A stretch of DNA of 11,639 bases from an uncultured Flavobacteriales bacterium. GTDB taxonomy: Bacteria; Bacteroidota; Bacteroidia; Flavobacteriales; Weeksellaceae. Location of the stretch: positions 1-11,639 of the forward strand of contig CALFIE010000015.1 in the NCBI GenBank assembly GCA_937876095.1. The letters are read 5' to 3'. The translations under genes were made by a program, and so were the position numbers. Below, in pieces: positions 1-6,240 of the stretch. Every line of letters starts with the position of its first letter. Positions within the stretch are counted from its first letter, which is position 1. The notes under the pieces are model-generated. The model did no database searches and was not told where the DNA came from. It saw nothing but the letters and a program-made list of their open reading frames with translations.

Positions 1-2
1 AC

Positions 3-323
3 GTTCCAGAAGGAGCCACTCCGAAAGATGGACCAAGTGCAGGAATTGCGATGCTCACAAGTATGGTTTCTAGTTTTCTCAATAAAAAAGTAAAACCACA
101 TCTCGCAATGACTGGTGAAATCACCTTACGTGGAAAAGTACTACCAGTTGGTGGAATCAAAGAAAAATTGTTAGCAGCAGTAAGAGCAGAAATTAAGGAA
201 ATAATTCTGTGTGAAGACAACAGAAAAGATGTTCTAGAAATTAACCAAAATTACTTGAAAAATATCAAAATTCACTACGTGAAAAGTATGAAAGAAGTGG
301 TGGAATTATCGATTGAGAAATAA
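3..323 (+). CDS. lon: Lon protease (LonA), C-terminal fragment of the proteolytic domain
   Basis: This is the 3' end of an ATP-dependent Lon protease gene; the rest lies left of the window, and the reading frame is open from base 3. Lon is a cytoplasmic AAA+ serine protease that degrades misfolded and regulatory proteins. The fragment has the catalytic-serine motif PKDGPSAG, with the serine codon at 36-38. It also has GGIKEKLLAA with the catalytic lysine codon at 165-167, exactly 43 residues after the serine, the same spacing as S679 and K722 in E. coli Lon. Both residues of the Ser-Lys dyad are therefore intact. An internal ATG at 51 is not the real start, because the catalytic serine lies upstream of it in the same frame. 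The stop TAA at 321-323 is followed within ten bases by a strong hairpin terminator. The ATPase and N-terminal domains cannot be judged here. Confidence 0.96.
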   Translation, partial: VPEGATPKDGPSAGIAMLTSMVSSFLNKKVKPHLAMTGEITLRGKVLPVGGIKEKLLAAVRAEIKEIILCEDNRKDVLEINQNYLKNIKIHYVKSMKEVVELSIEK

Positions 324-327
324 CATT

Positions 328-438
328 TTACAAAAACACACAAATTTGTGTGTTTTTTTTACAATCAACTGTAAATCTGCAACTTACTTTTACAAAAAAC
401 TTTACAAAAAGAAAATAATTCTTTTACAATCGTTACAA
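328..438 (+). repeat. Cluster of six TTACAA hexamers upstream of the DUF4349 gene
   Basis: TTACAA occurs at 328, 359, 390, 402, 424 and 433, all on the plus strand. The first three are spaced exactly 31 bases apart; the later gaps are 12, 22 and 9. Part of the cluster overlaps the lon terminator. Low complexity A/T sequence makes chance matches easier, so a role as a binding-site array is only a possibility. Confidence 0.4.
332..360 (+). terminator. Rho-independent terminator of lon
   Basis: A perfect palindrome at 332-357 (core CACACAAATTTGTGTG) runs into a T-tract ending at 360. The stem is mostly A/T with alternating CA/TG pairs. It starts nine bases after the lon stop. Because the palindrome has A-runs on its left side it might work in both directions, but no convergent gene is present. 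Confidence 0.8.
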
Positions 439-451
439 GACTTTCTGTCTC

Positions 452-490
452 AACTTTGGGGTAATCAAAACAATTAAAAACCCCAAAGTT
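452..490 (+). promoter_or_regulatory. 10-bp inverted repeat abutting the DUF4349 start codon
   Basis: AACTTTGGGG at 452-461 and its exact complement CCCCAAAGTT at 481-490 are separated by 19 A/T-rich bases. The right arm ends immediately before the ATG at 491. If both arms are transcribed, the RNA hairpin would sit on the ribosome landing site. The left arm also contains CAACTTTG, one mismatch from the Bacteroidota -7 element TAnnTTTG. If that is the promoter, the left arm is not transcribed and the repeat would be a DNA operator instead. Confidence 0.55.
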
Positions 491-1414
491 ATGAACACCA
501 AATTTCAAAAAATGCTTATTGCAAGCATCGTTTTTGCAGGATTGTTATCTTCTTGTAAAAAAAATGAAACCACAGGAACTTACGAAAATTCTTCTACAGA
601 CAAAGCTGAAATAGTAGCAGAACCAACCTCAGATTCTATTTCTATGGCTGCAACACAAACTGTAGAAGGCAAAAAATTTATAAAATCTGCCGATGTAGAA
701 ATGGAAGTGAAAGATGTATATGCTTCTACGATTGCAATTGAAAAGAATTTAAAACAAATCGGTGGTTTTGTTGCCGACAGTAAAATGAGTGCGCCGATTT
801 CCTCAGAAGAAACCTTCCCTATTTCTGATGACGAAGCCAAATTGGTGAAAAAATTCAGACAAATTAATTTGATGGAAGTACGTGTCCCTACCCAAAAATT
901 GGGCGAATTTCTGGATTTTGTAAATCAATCTAACCTTTTTCTCCACAGCAGAAACATTTCTTCAGAAGACGTTTCTGCCAATATTATGATGGCGAAAATA
1001 GAAGAAAAAAGGATGCAAAAAACCGAAAAAAACATCGAAAAAATTAAAAACAATGGCGAAAAAGTTTCACTTGCAGACGGAAATCTGCAAGAACAAAACA
1101 ACCAAAAACTAGCAACCTATAATTTGCAGGACAATCTGAAATACAGCACCGTAACATTGCAACTTACAGAACCTTCCGACAGAATTTCTACCATTGCAAT
1201 CACCAATACCAAAAATTACGACAACCAATACAGATACAATTTCTTTTATGATGTGAAAAACGCTTTGGTAAAAGGATTTTACCTGATTCAGCAAATCATC
1301 ATAGGATTGCTTACGATTTGGCCAATTCTACTAATTGCAGGTGTTGTTGTCTATTTTTGGAGAAAAAGAAAAGCAATTTTGCCAAAATCTGAAACAACCA
1401 TTTCTGAATCCTAA
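491..1414 (+). CDS. DUF4349 family lipoprotein with C-terminal membrane anchor
   Basis: The 307-residue product has a lipoprotein signal peptide at residues 1-22: basic start, hydrophobic core, lipobox LSSC, with Cys22 as the probable lipidated residue. A low-complexity linker rich in Ser, Thr and Glu follows. The body (about 60-255) begins with the pattern FIKSADVEMEVKDV and continues with GGFVADS and VRVPTQKLGEFLDFV, which match my recollection of DUF4349. A charged helical stretch at about 165-205 probably forms a coiled coil. A transmembrane helix spans about 263-289 and ends in WRKRK, with a short cytoplasmic tail. DUF4349 proteins have no established biochemical function; an envelope role is inferred from location signals only. 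The ATG at 491 gives a normal signal peptide, so I keep it over the internal ATG at 512. Having both a lipid anchor and a C-terminal helix suggests attachment to the inner membrane. A terminator follows. Confidence 0.88.
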   Translation: MNTKFQKMLIASIVFAGLLSSCKKNETTGTYENSSTDKAEIVAEPTSDSISMAATQTVEGKKFIKSADVEMEVKDVYASTIAIEKNLKQIGGFVADSKMSAPISSEETFPISDDEAKLVKKFRQINLMEVRVPTQKLGEFLDFVNQSNLFLHSRNISSEDVSANIMMAKIEEKRMQKTEKNIEKIKNNGEKVSLADGNLQEQNNQKLATYNLQDNLKYSTVTLQLTEPSDRISTIAITNTKNYDNQYRYNFFYDVKNALVKGFYLIQQIIIGLLTIWPILLIAGVVVYFWRKRKAILPKSETTISES

Positions 1415-1442
1415 CCAATTTTGGTATCTATATATTTGTTTG

Positions 1443-1471
1443 CCTTCGGAAATTATTCCGAAGGTTTTTTT
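1443..1471 (+). terminator. Rho-independent terminator after the DUF4349 gene
   Basis: The perfect 9-bp stem CCTTCGGAA (1443-1451) / TTCCGAAGG (1456-1464) has the loop ATTA and runs into a seven-T tract at 1465-1471. It lies 28 bases after the DUF4349 stop and separates it from the methyltransferase gene. Confidence 0.9.
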
Positions 1472-1486
1472 GTCTTAAAAATTGAA

Positions 1487-1494
1487 TATCTTTG
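1487..1494 (+). promoter_or_regulatory. Bacteroidota -7 element for the methyltransferase gene
   Basis: TATCTTTG matches the TAnnTTTG consensus exactly. I see no well-placed TTG at the -33 position; the nearest, at 1470-1472, lies only 14 bases upstream and inside the preceding terminator T-tract. Transcription would begin near 1500, leaving a leader of only about ten bases. Confidence 0.6.
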
Positions 1495-1509
1495 CCAAAA
1501 TTTTGGAGT

Positions 1510-2229
1510 ATGAATAACCAAGAAATTGCCGAATTTTACGATGAATTTTCAGAAAGACAATTGAAGATTGGGGCAAATGAAAGACTGATATCTTTGTACA
1601 ATAGACTACTGAAATTGGGACTGAAAAACGACAGTAGAATTCTAGAATTGGGTTGTGGTGTAGGAATTTTCACCAAATTACTCTCCAAAAAAATTAAAAA
1701 TGGCGCAATAGAAGCAGTAGATCTCAGTGAAAAAAGTACTGAGATTGCCGCCAAAAATTTGCAAAAAAAAGCTGTAAATTTCGTAGCAGCGGATATAGTA
1801 CACTATATTCCTGAAACCAAATCGCTAGATTTCATCACGCTTCTAGATGTTATAGAACACATTCCACTAGAATTACACTCTGCTCTTTTTAGCAATTTGG
1901 CAAAAATTTGTGATCAGAAAACACAATTGGTCATCAATTTTCCAAATCCGAGGTACTTAGAATTTGTACAGAAAAATAATCCAAAAGATTTGCAAATCAT
2001 TGATCAATCTATTGAATTAAGAGATTTAGTTGCCATTTTAGATAATGCTGGTTTAGAAATTATTTTTTATGAAAAATACAACATTTGGGAAGTAGAAGAT
2101 TACGATTTTTTGGCAGTCAGAAAAAAAAGAAATTTTGAATTGAAACATCTCGCAGATCAAAGATCATTACTAGAAAAAATAGTTCATAAGATAGAATTAA
2201 AAATCAACCAAATAAAATACAACACCTAA
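1510..2229 (+). CDS. Class I SAM-dependent methyltransferase
   Basis: The 239-residue protein has a single Rossmann-type methyltransferase domain. Motif I is LELGCGVG at residues 45-52, which binds S-adenosylmethionine. An acidic residue ends strand 2 at D71 in AVDLS, and AAD at 93-95 marks the next strand. LDVIEHIP at about 112-119 is the post-strand-4 signature common in the Methyltransf_11/UbiG-like group. The substrate is not evident; small molecules, quinones or sugars are all possible in this group. The C-terminal third, about 165-239, is lysine-rich and helical and is not recognised. I chose the ATG at 1510 because the in-frame TTG at 1492 lies inside the -7 promoter element. GGAG at 1505-1508 sits just upstream of the ATG. 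The gene appears to be monocistronic, bounded by terminators on both sides. No quinone, lipid or polysaccharide gene is adjacent to suggest a pathway. Confidence 0.85.
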   Translation: MNNQEIAEFYDEFSERQLKIGANERLISLYNRLLKLGLKNDSRILELGCGVGIFTKLLSKKIKNGAIEAVDLSEKSTEIAAKNLQKKAVNFVAADIVHYIPETKSLDFITLLDVIEHIPLELHSALFSNLAKICDQKTQLVINFPNPRYLEFVQKNNPKDLQIIDQSIELRDLVAILDNAGLEIIFYEKYNIWEVEDYDFLAVRKKRNFELKHLADQRSLLEKIVHKIELKINQIKYNT

Positions 2230-2254
2230 AACTTTGCTTTGGCAAAGTTTTTTT
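2228..2254 (+). terminator. Rho-independent terminator overlapping the methyltransferase stop codon
   Basis: The stem AAAACTTTGC (2228-2237) / GCAAAGTTTT (2242-2251) has the loop TTTG and ends in a T-tract to 2254. Its left arm begins inside the TAA stop codon (2227-2229), so gene end and terminator are merged. Confidence 0.88.
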
Positions 2255-2338
2255 GATTTATTAATAAAAAAATCAGCAAAAACACACAATAAATCAAACT
2301 CATTTTGTTTTTTTAGAATAAAGCATCACAAAATTTCT

Positions 2339-3208
2339 ATGAATCTTAAAACTCTACTATTTCTTCTCTTGCCTACACTTTTTGTTTTCTCTCAACGGAA
2401 AATCAGCATTGTAGATGCAGAAAACAAACAAGCAATTCCTTATGCGAAAATACTTTTCGACAAAGGAAACTACCGAAATACTGAACCAGACGGAAGCATC
2501 ACCATTTCTCCTGAAGAAAAAATTACAGAAATCCAGGCATTTGGTTATGAAAACCTGAAAGTAGATGGTTTCAAAAATGTGTTTTTGTTAGTCCCAAAAA
2601 CCAAAGAAATTGAAGAAATAGTTTTGATAAGACCTAAAAATACCAAACAAATTACGGTTGGGAAAATAAAACGAGAATTTCCTACTTATTCTTACTGCGC
2701 AAGTGATCATCAATGGACAGTATTAAATTTTTTTGAATACAAAAACACCTATTTTGAAAATACTTTTATTAAAATAATTAGATTTTCAAGCAAGGTAGAA
2801 AATATTAAAAACAATGCCAAAATAAACCTTGTTTTTTACCATAACGAAAACGGAAAACCATCTACAGAAGTTTGGAAAAGTATCATAATAGAATGCGAAC
2901 CAGGTAAGAAGGTTACAGAAATTGATCTCCGAAAACAAAATATTACTTTCCCAAAAGAAGGTTTATTTATTGGTTTTGAATGGATTATTAATACTGAAAA
3001 CTCTTTTTCAGAAAAAGTTCAATACAAATATGCAGATGGTAAAAAAGAAATGAAAATGATAACTACAACCAATCCCTTTATTTATAGCCAAAAATCTGAA
3101 ACTGCAACCATTTTTGTAAAGAGCAACTTACATCCAAATCAATATGAGTTTAAATCTAATGATAATAAACCACGTTCTTTATCTATTGAACTAGAACTCA
3201 CCGATTAA
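2339..3208 (+). CDS. Secreted protein with N-terminal carboxypeptidase-regulatory-like domain
   Basis: The 289-residue product begins with a clear signal peptide at residues 1-18 (MNLKTLLFLLLPTLFVFS), so it is exported. Residues about 20-85 look like the beta-sandwich CarboxypepD_reg-like domain common in Bacteroidota envelope proteins. The pattern is ISIVDAENKQAIPYAKILF, then a DG turn, then FGYENLKV. The rest, about 95-289, is rich in beta-strand-like segments and includes KEGLFIGFEWI. I do not recognise a catalytic motif, and it lacks the plug and barrel of a TonB-dependent receptor. Its function is unknown; surface or periplasmic binding is a guess from the fold. The frame is open further upstream to a TTG at 2234, but that overlaps the preceding terminator. 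The ATG at 2339 directly precedes the signal peptide, so I chose it. The 109-base upstream gap shows no clear TAnnTTTG element. Confidence 0.8.
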   Translation: MNLKTLLFLLLPTLFVFSQRKISIVDAENKQAIPYAKILFDKGNYRNTEPDGSITISPEEKITEIQAFGYENLKVDGFKNVFLLVPKTKEIEEIVLIRPKNTKQITVGKIKREFPTYSYCASDHQWTVLNFFEYKNTYFENTFIKIIRFSSKVENIKNNAKINLVFYHNENGKPSTEVWKSIIIECEPGKKVTEIDLRKQNITFPKEGLFIGFEWIINTENSFSEKVQYKYADGKKEMKMITTTNPFIYSQKSETATIFVKSNLHPNQYEFKSNDNKPRSLSIELELTD

Positions 3209-3231
3209 TTTTTTCATTAATGAAAATCTTC

Positions 3232-3263
3232 AAGCGCCGAAATTTTTCAGCGCTTTTATTTTT
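3232..3263 (+). terminator. Probable terminator after the secreted-protein gene
   Basis: AAGCGC (3232-3237) pairs with GCGCTT (3250-3255). The stem continues after one C-A mismatch with GAAA/TTTC, giving a two-base loop, and is followed by the T-rich run TTATTTTT to 3263. It lies 23 bases after the stop at 3206-3208. Confidence 0.75.
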
Positions 3264-3266
3264 CCG

Positions 3267-3274
3267 TAAATTTG
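3267..3274 (+). promoter_or_regulatory. Bacteroidota -7 element upstream of pgi
   Basis: TAAATTTG matches TAnnTTTG exactly and lies directly after the preceding terminator. Transcription would start near 3281, giving a leader of about 80 bases before the pgi ATG at 3363. That leader contains the two short direct repeats. No convincing -33 TTG is seen. Confidence 0.55.
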
Positions 3275-3279
3275 CCGAA

Positions 3280-3359
3280 GCATTCAATATTCCGCATTCA
3301 ATATTCAAAATTGCGGTATGATTGAAATCTTGAATTTTGAATTTTAGATCTTGAATTTT
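3280..3359 (+). repeat. Short direct repeats in the pgi leader
   Basis: GCATTCAATATTC occurs at 3280-3292 and again at 3294-3306 (period 14). ATCTTGAATTTT occurs at 3327-3338 and 3348-3359 (period 21), with an extra TTGAATTTT unit shared between copies. Together they fill most of the leader between the -7 element and the start codon. Confidence 0.7.
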
Positions 3360-3362
3360 ATT

Positions 3363-5003
3363 ATGTTTCCAAAAATAAATCCAGAACAAACTCAGGCGTG
3401 GCAAAATTTGCAAGCCCATTTCGAACAAAACGATTTCGAACTTCGCACGCTTTTCAAATACAATCCTGAAAGATTCAATCAATTTTCTGTACAAAAAGAA
3501 AATTATTTGTTTGATTTTTCTAAAAATCTGATAGACGAGAAAACCTTCGAACTACTCCAAGATTTAGCCAATGAAACCCAACTGAAATCGGCAATTTCGG
3601 CTATGTTTTCAGGTGAAAAAATCAATGAAACCGAAGGAAGAGCAGTTCTACACACTGCTTTACGTGATTTTTCTGATAAACCAATTTTGGTAGATGGCGA
3701 AAACATAAAACCAGCCATCAGAAAAGTACTGAATCATATGAAATCGTTCTCAGAAAAGGTAATTTCAGGAGAACATAAAGGTTTCAGCGGAAAAGAAATT
3801 ACCGATGTTGTCAACATCGGAATTGGTGGTTCAGATTTGGGACCAGTGATGGTGGTTTCTGCACTGAAACACTTCAAAACTCGTTTAAATGTTCACTTTG
3901 TATCCAATGTAGATGGCAATCATATTGCAGAAGTGTTGAAAAACTTAAATCCTGAAACTACGCTGTTCATCATCGCTTCAAAAACCTTTACCACACAAGA
4001 AACCATGACCAATGCAGAATCTGCAAAATCTTGGTTCTTAAACGCAGGAAAACAAGAAGATGTTGCAAAGCATTTTATTGCTTTATCTACTAATATCCAA
4101 TCAGTTAAAGCGTTTGGAATTGCAGAAGAAAATATTTTCGAATTTTGGGATTGGGTCGGTGGAAGATATTCACTTTGGAGTGCGATTGGTTTGAGTATTG
4201 TTTTGGCAGTTGGTTACGAAAATTTTGAACAATTATTGAAAGGAGCCAACGAAACCGATGTTCATTTCCAAACGGCAGATTTCAAAGAAAACGTCCCAGT
4301 TTTGATGGGACTTCTCGGAATTTGGTACCGCAATTTTTATGGGGCAACTTCCTACGCTATTTTACCTTACTCCCAATATCTCGATCGATTTGCAGCCTAT
4401 CTTCAACAAGGAGATATGGAAAGCAACGGGAAATGTGTCGACAGAAATGGGGAGTTTGTACAATACGAAACAGGACCCATAATTTGGGGAGAACCCGGAA
4501 CTAACGGACAACACGCTTTTTATCAACTCATACATCAAGGTACTGAATTGATTCCTTCGGATTTTTTGGCTTATGTGAAATCTTGCAACCAAGTTTCTGA
4601 CCATCAAGAAAAATTACTAGCGAACTTTTTCGCTCAAACTGAGGCACTTGCATTTGGTAAAACCGAGGAAGAAGCACGAGAAGGACTCCAAAAATCTGGT
4701 AAATCCGAAGCAGAAACAGAGCGATTGGTGAATTACAAAGTCTTCCACGGAAACACGCCGACTAATTCGTTCTTATTCAAAGAATTAACCCCGTTTTCAT
4801 TAGGTCAACTCATCGCATTGTACGAACACAAAATTTTTGTACAAGGAGTTATTTGGAATATCTATAGTTTCGATCAGTTTGGCGTAGAATTAGGCAAAGT
4901 TTTAGCAGGAAAAATTCTACCAGAACTTATTGATAATCAGAAAATAAACACTCACGATTCATCTACAAATGGATTGATTAATTATTTTAAAGAGAAAAAA
5001 TAG
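3363..5003 (+). CDS. pgi: Glucose-6-phosphate isomerase
   Basis: The enzyme interconverts glucose 6-phosphate and fructose 6-phosphate in glycolysis and gluconeogenesis, in the cytoplasm. The product is 546 residues, close to the length of the long bacterial/eukaryotic Pgi form (E. coli about 549). Visible motifs are GIGGSDLGP at 153-161, which belongs to the sugar-phosphate site, and WDWVGGRYSLWSAIG at 262-276, family signature 1. QGDMESNGK at 349-357 carries the catalytic glutamate E353, GTNGQHAF carries the catalytic histidine H384, and NIYSFDQFGVELGK at the C-terminus is signature 2 with K512. All catalytic residues I can name are present. The frame is open upstream to a TTG at 3351, but that falls in the repeat; the ATG at 3363 begins MFPKINPEQTQAW, a normal Pgi N-terminus. 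folD follows after 45 bases without a terminator, so the two are probably cotranscribed. Confidence 0.97.
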   Translation: MFPKINPEQTQAWQNLQAHFEQNDFELRTLFKYNPERFNQFSVQKENYLFDFSKNLIDEKTFELLQDLANETQLKSAISAMFSGEKINETEGRAVLHTALRDFSDKPILVDGENIKPAIRKVLNHMKSFSEKVISGEHKGFSGKEITDVVNIGIGGSDLGPVMVVSALKHFKTRLNVHFVSNVDGNHIAEVLKNLNPETTLFIIASKTFTTQETMTNAESAKSWFLNAGKQEDVAKHFIALSTNIQSVKAFGIAEENIFEFWDWVGGRYSLWSAIGLSIVLAVGYENFEQLLKGANETDVHFQTADFKENVPVLMGLLGIWYRNFYGATSYAILPYSQYLDRFAAYLQQGDMESNGKCVDRNGEFVQYETGPIIWGEPGTNGQHAFYQLIHQGTELIPSDFLAYVKSCNQVSDHQEKLLANFFAQTEALAFGKTEEEAREGLQKSGKSEAETERLVNYKVFHGNTPTNSFLFKELTPFSLGQLIALYEHKIFVQGVIWNIYSFDQFGVELGKVLAGKILPELIDNQKINTHDSSTNGLINYFKEKK

Positions 5004-5048
5004 AAATTAAACATGTAGTTTCATAAAATCATTAAAAATTAAAACAAT

Positions 5049-5933
5049 ATGGCACAAATTCTTGACGGACTCCAAGTTTCTAAAGAAATAAAACAAGAGA
5101 TCAAAGCAGATGTTGCAAAAATTTTGGCATCAGGAAAAAGAGCACCACATTTGGTTGCAATTTTGGTAGGTAACAATGGTGCTTCTGAAACTTATGTGAG
5201 AAGCAAAATAAAAGATTGTGCAGATGTTGGTTTTAAATCGTCTTTAGTGCGTTTTCCTAGCACTGCATCAGAAGCTGAACTCATAGAAAAAATTGAAGAA
5301 CTCAACACCAATCCTGAAGTAGATGGTTTCATAGTACAACTTCCGCTCCCAAAACAAATGGATCAGGAGAAAGTAATCATGGCGATTAATTCGCACAAAG
5401 ATGTAGATGGTTTTCACCCCGAAAATTTCGGAAGAATGGCGTTAGAAATGAGTACTTTTTTACCAGCAACTCCGTTCGGAATCCTCACATTATTAGAACG
5501 TTACCACATAGAAACCAAAGGAAAAAATTGTGTAATCATTGGTAGAAGCAAAATTGTAGGAAGACCAATGTCTATTCTCATGGGCAGAAAAGATTTTCCA
5601 GGAAACGCTACAGTAACCGTAACACACTCTTACACACCACATATTGAGGAATTTACCAAAAACGCAGACATTGTAATTACCGCACTTGGTGATCCCAAAT
5701 TTTTGAAAGGAGATATGATCAAGAAAGGTGCCGTAATTGTAGATGTAGGAATTACTCGCGTAGAAGACGACTCCGAAAAAGGCTATCAAATTGTGGGCGA
5801 TGTTGATTTCGATAGTTGCGCCGAAAAAGCAAGTTGGATCACCCCAGTTCCTGGTGGAGTTGGACCTATGACCAGAGCAATGCTTCTGAAAAACACTATT
5901 TTAGCATACAAACACGCCATTTATAAAGATTAA
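5049..5933 (+). CDS. folD: Bifunctional methylenetetrahydrofolate dehydrogenase / methenyltetrahydrofolate cyclohydrolase
   Basis: FolD converts 5,10-methylene-THF to 5,10-methenyl-THF with NAD(P)+ and then to 10-formyl-THF, supplying one-carbon units for purines and initiator formyl-Met. The 294-residue length is normal for the family. ETYVRSK at 47-53 contains the conserved Tyr49 and the catalytic Lys53, corresponding to Y50/K54 of the E. coli enzyme. DGFIVQLPLP at 92-101 is family signature 1 and KDVDGFHP follows it. GRSKIVGRP at 165-173 lies in the nucleotide-binding domain, and PVPGGVGPMT at 266-275 is signature 2. All key residues are present. It sits 45 bases after pgi, with no terminator or TAnnTTTG element between, so it is probably expressed from the pgi promoter. 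The gene ends seven bases before a composite inverted-repeat element. Confidence 0.97.
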   Translation: MAQILDGLQVSKEIKQEIKADVAKILASGKRAPHLVAILVGNNGASETYVRSKIKDCADVGFKSSLVRFPSTASEAELIEKIEELNTNPEVDGFIVQLPLPKQMDQEKVIMAINSHKDVDGFHPENFGRMALEMSTFLPATPFGILTLLERYHIETKGKNCVIIGRSKIVGRPMSILMGRKDFPGNATVTVTHSYTPHIEEFTKNADIVITALGDPKFLKGDMIKKGAVIVDVGITRVEDDSEKGYQIVGDVDFDSCAEKASWITPVPGGVGPMTRAMLLKNTILAYKHAIYKD

Positions 5934-5939
5934 ATTTTT

Positions 5940-6137
5940 GGCGTGCCCTCTTTTTTGCCCTACCTTTGTCCAAAGTAAAAAAAGAGGTCGGTCTACGTGC
6001 ACTCGCTTTTTTTTGAAAATTTTTGCCAACGCTTAAAACCCTTTCAGAGATTTTTAGGCACTGCAGAAAACTCTGAAAGGGTTCTTGCACAAAAAATTTC
6101 AAAAAAAGAGCTCAAACAATACACTTCGCCCTCACGC
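5940..6137. repeat. Composite intergenic repeat with nested inverted repeats
   Basis: The element starts with GGCGTGCCC at 5940 and ends near CCCTCACGC at 6129-6137. Hairpin A pairs CCTCTTTTTT (5947-5956) with AAAAAAGAGG (5978-5987), with an inner CTTTG/CAAAG pair, and is followed by GGTCGGTCTACGTGC. Hairpin B pairs AACCCTTTCAGAG (6037-6049) with CTCTGAAAGGGTT (6071-6083), nested inside longer imperfect arms. From memory the order GGCGT..CCC, hairpin, GGTCGG.CT, T-rich hairpin, CCCT.ACGC resembles a degenerate interspersed intergenic repeat of Flavobacteriia genomes. I cannot verify copy number here. It encodes no convincing protein on either strand and may also act as the folD terminator. 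Confidence 0.6.
6003..6112. repeat. Long imperfect hairpin within the composite repeat
   Basis: The arms at about 6003-6049 and 6071-6112 are imperfect inverted copies. GCTTTTTTTTGAAAATTTTTG on the left corresponds to CAAAAAATTTCAAAAAAAGAGC on the right. They enclose the perfect 13-bp stem and a 21-base loop at 6050-6070. The folded form would be about 110 bases long. Confidence 0.65.
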
Positions 6138-6156
6138 AAACACGTGTCTTCCGAAG

Positions 6157-6219
6157 TTGAAATTTTTCAAAAATAAATTGAAGTTTTTTCAAAATAAAAT
6201 TTGAAATTTCTAAAAATTA
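6157..6219 (+). repeat. Imperfect 21-nt tandem repeat upstream of queE
   Basis: Two adjacent 21-base units, 6157-6177 and 6178-6198, both start TTGAA and end AAATAAA, and match at 18 of 21 positions. A diverged third partial copy runs 6201-6219. Each of the first two units also contains a small TTGAA...TTCAA inverted repeat. The sequence is A/T-rich, so slippage or chance cannot be excluded. Confidence 0.5.
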
Positions 6220-6240
6220 GGAATCCGAAACACCAAAAAA

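Noticed and set aside
580..840. Antisense 86-codon frame inside the DUF4349 gene.
   Set aside because: It is a shadow of a well-supported gene, with no recognisable product or promoter.
2234..2338. N-terminal extension of the secreted protein from a TTG at 2234.
   Set aside because: It overlaps the methyltransferase terminator and would bury the signal peptide; the ATG at 2339 fits exactly.
4322..4607. Alternative frames on both strands inside pgi.
   Set aside because: They overlap the catalytic core of pgi, whose motifs are intact, and their products look like nothing known.
5004..5048. A separate promoter or THF riboswitch for folD.
   Set aside because: The 45-base gap is too short for a THF riboswitch and contains no TAnnTTTG element.
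5896..6102. Minus-strand 68-codon frame across the composite repeat.
   Set aside because: It runs through the folD end and both hairpin regions, has a basic low-complexity product and no upstream signals; it is a by-product of the inverted repeats.
6138..6240. A preQ1 riboswitch upstream of queE.
   Set aside because: I looked for a compact pseudoknot with a C-rich loop and an A-rich tail and found only A/T-rich tandem units.
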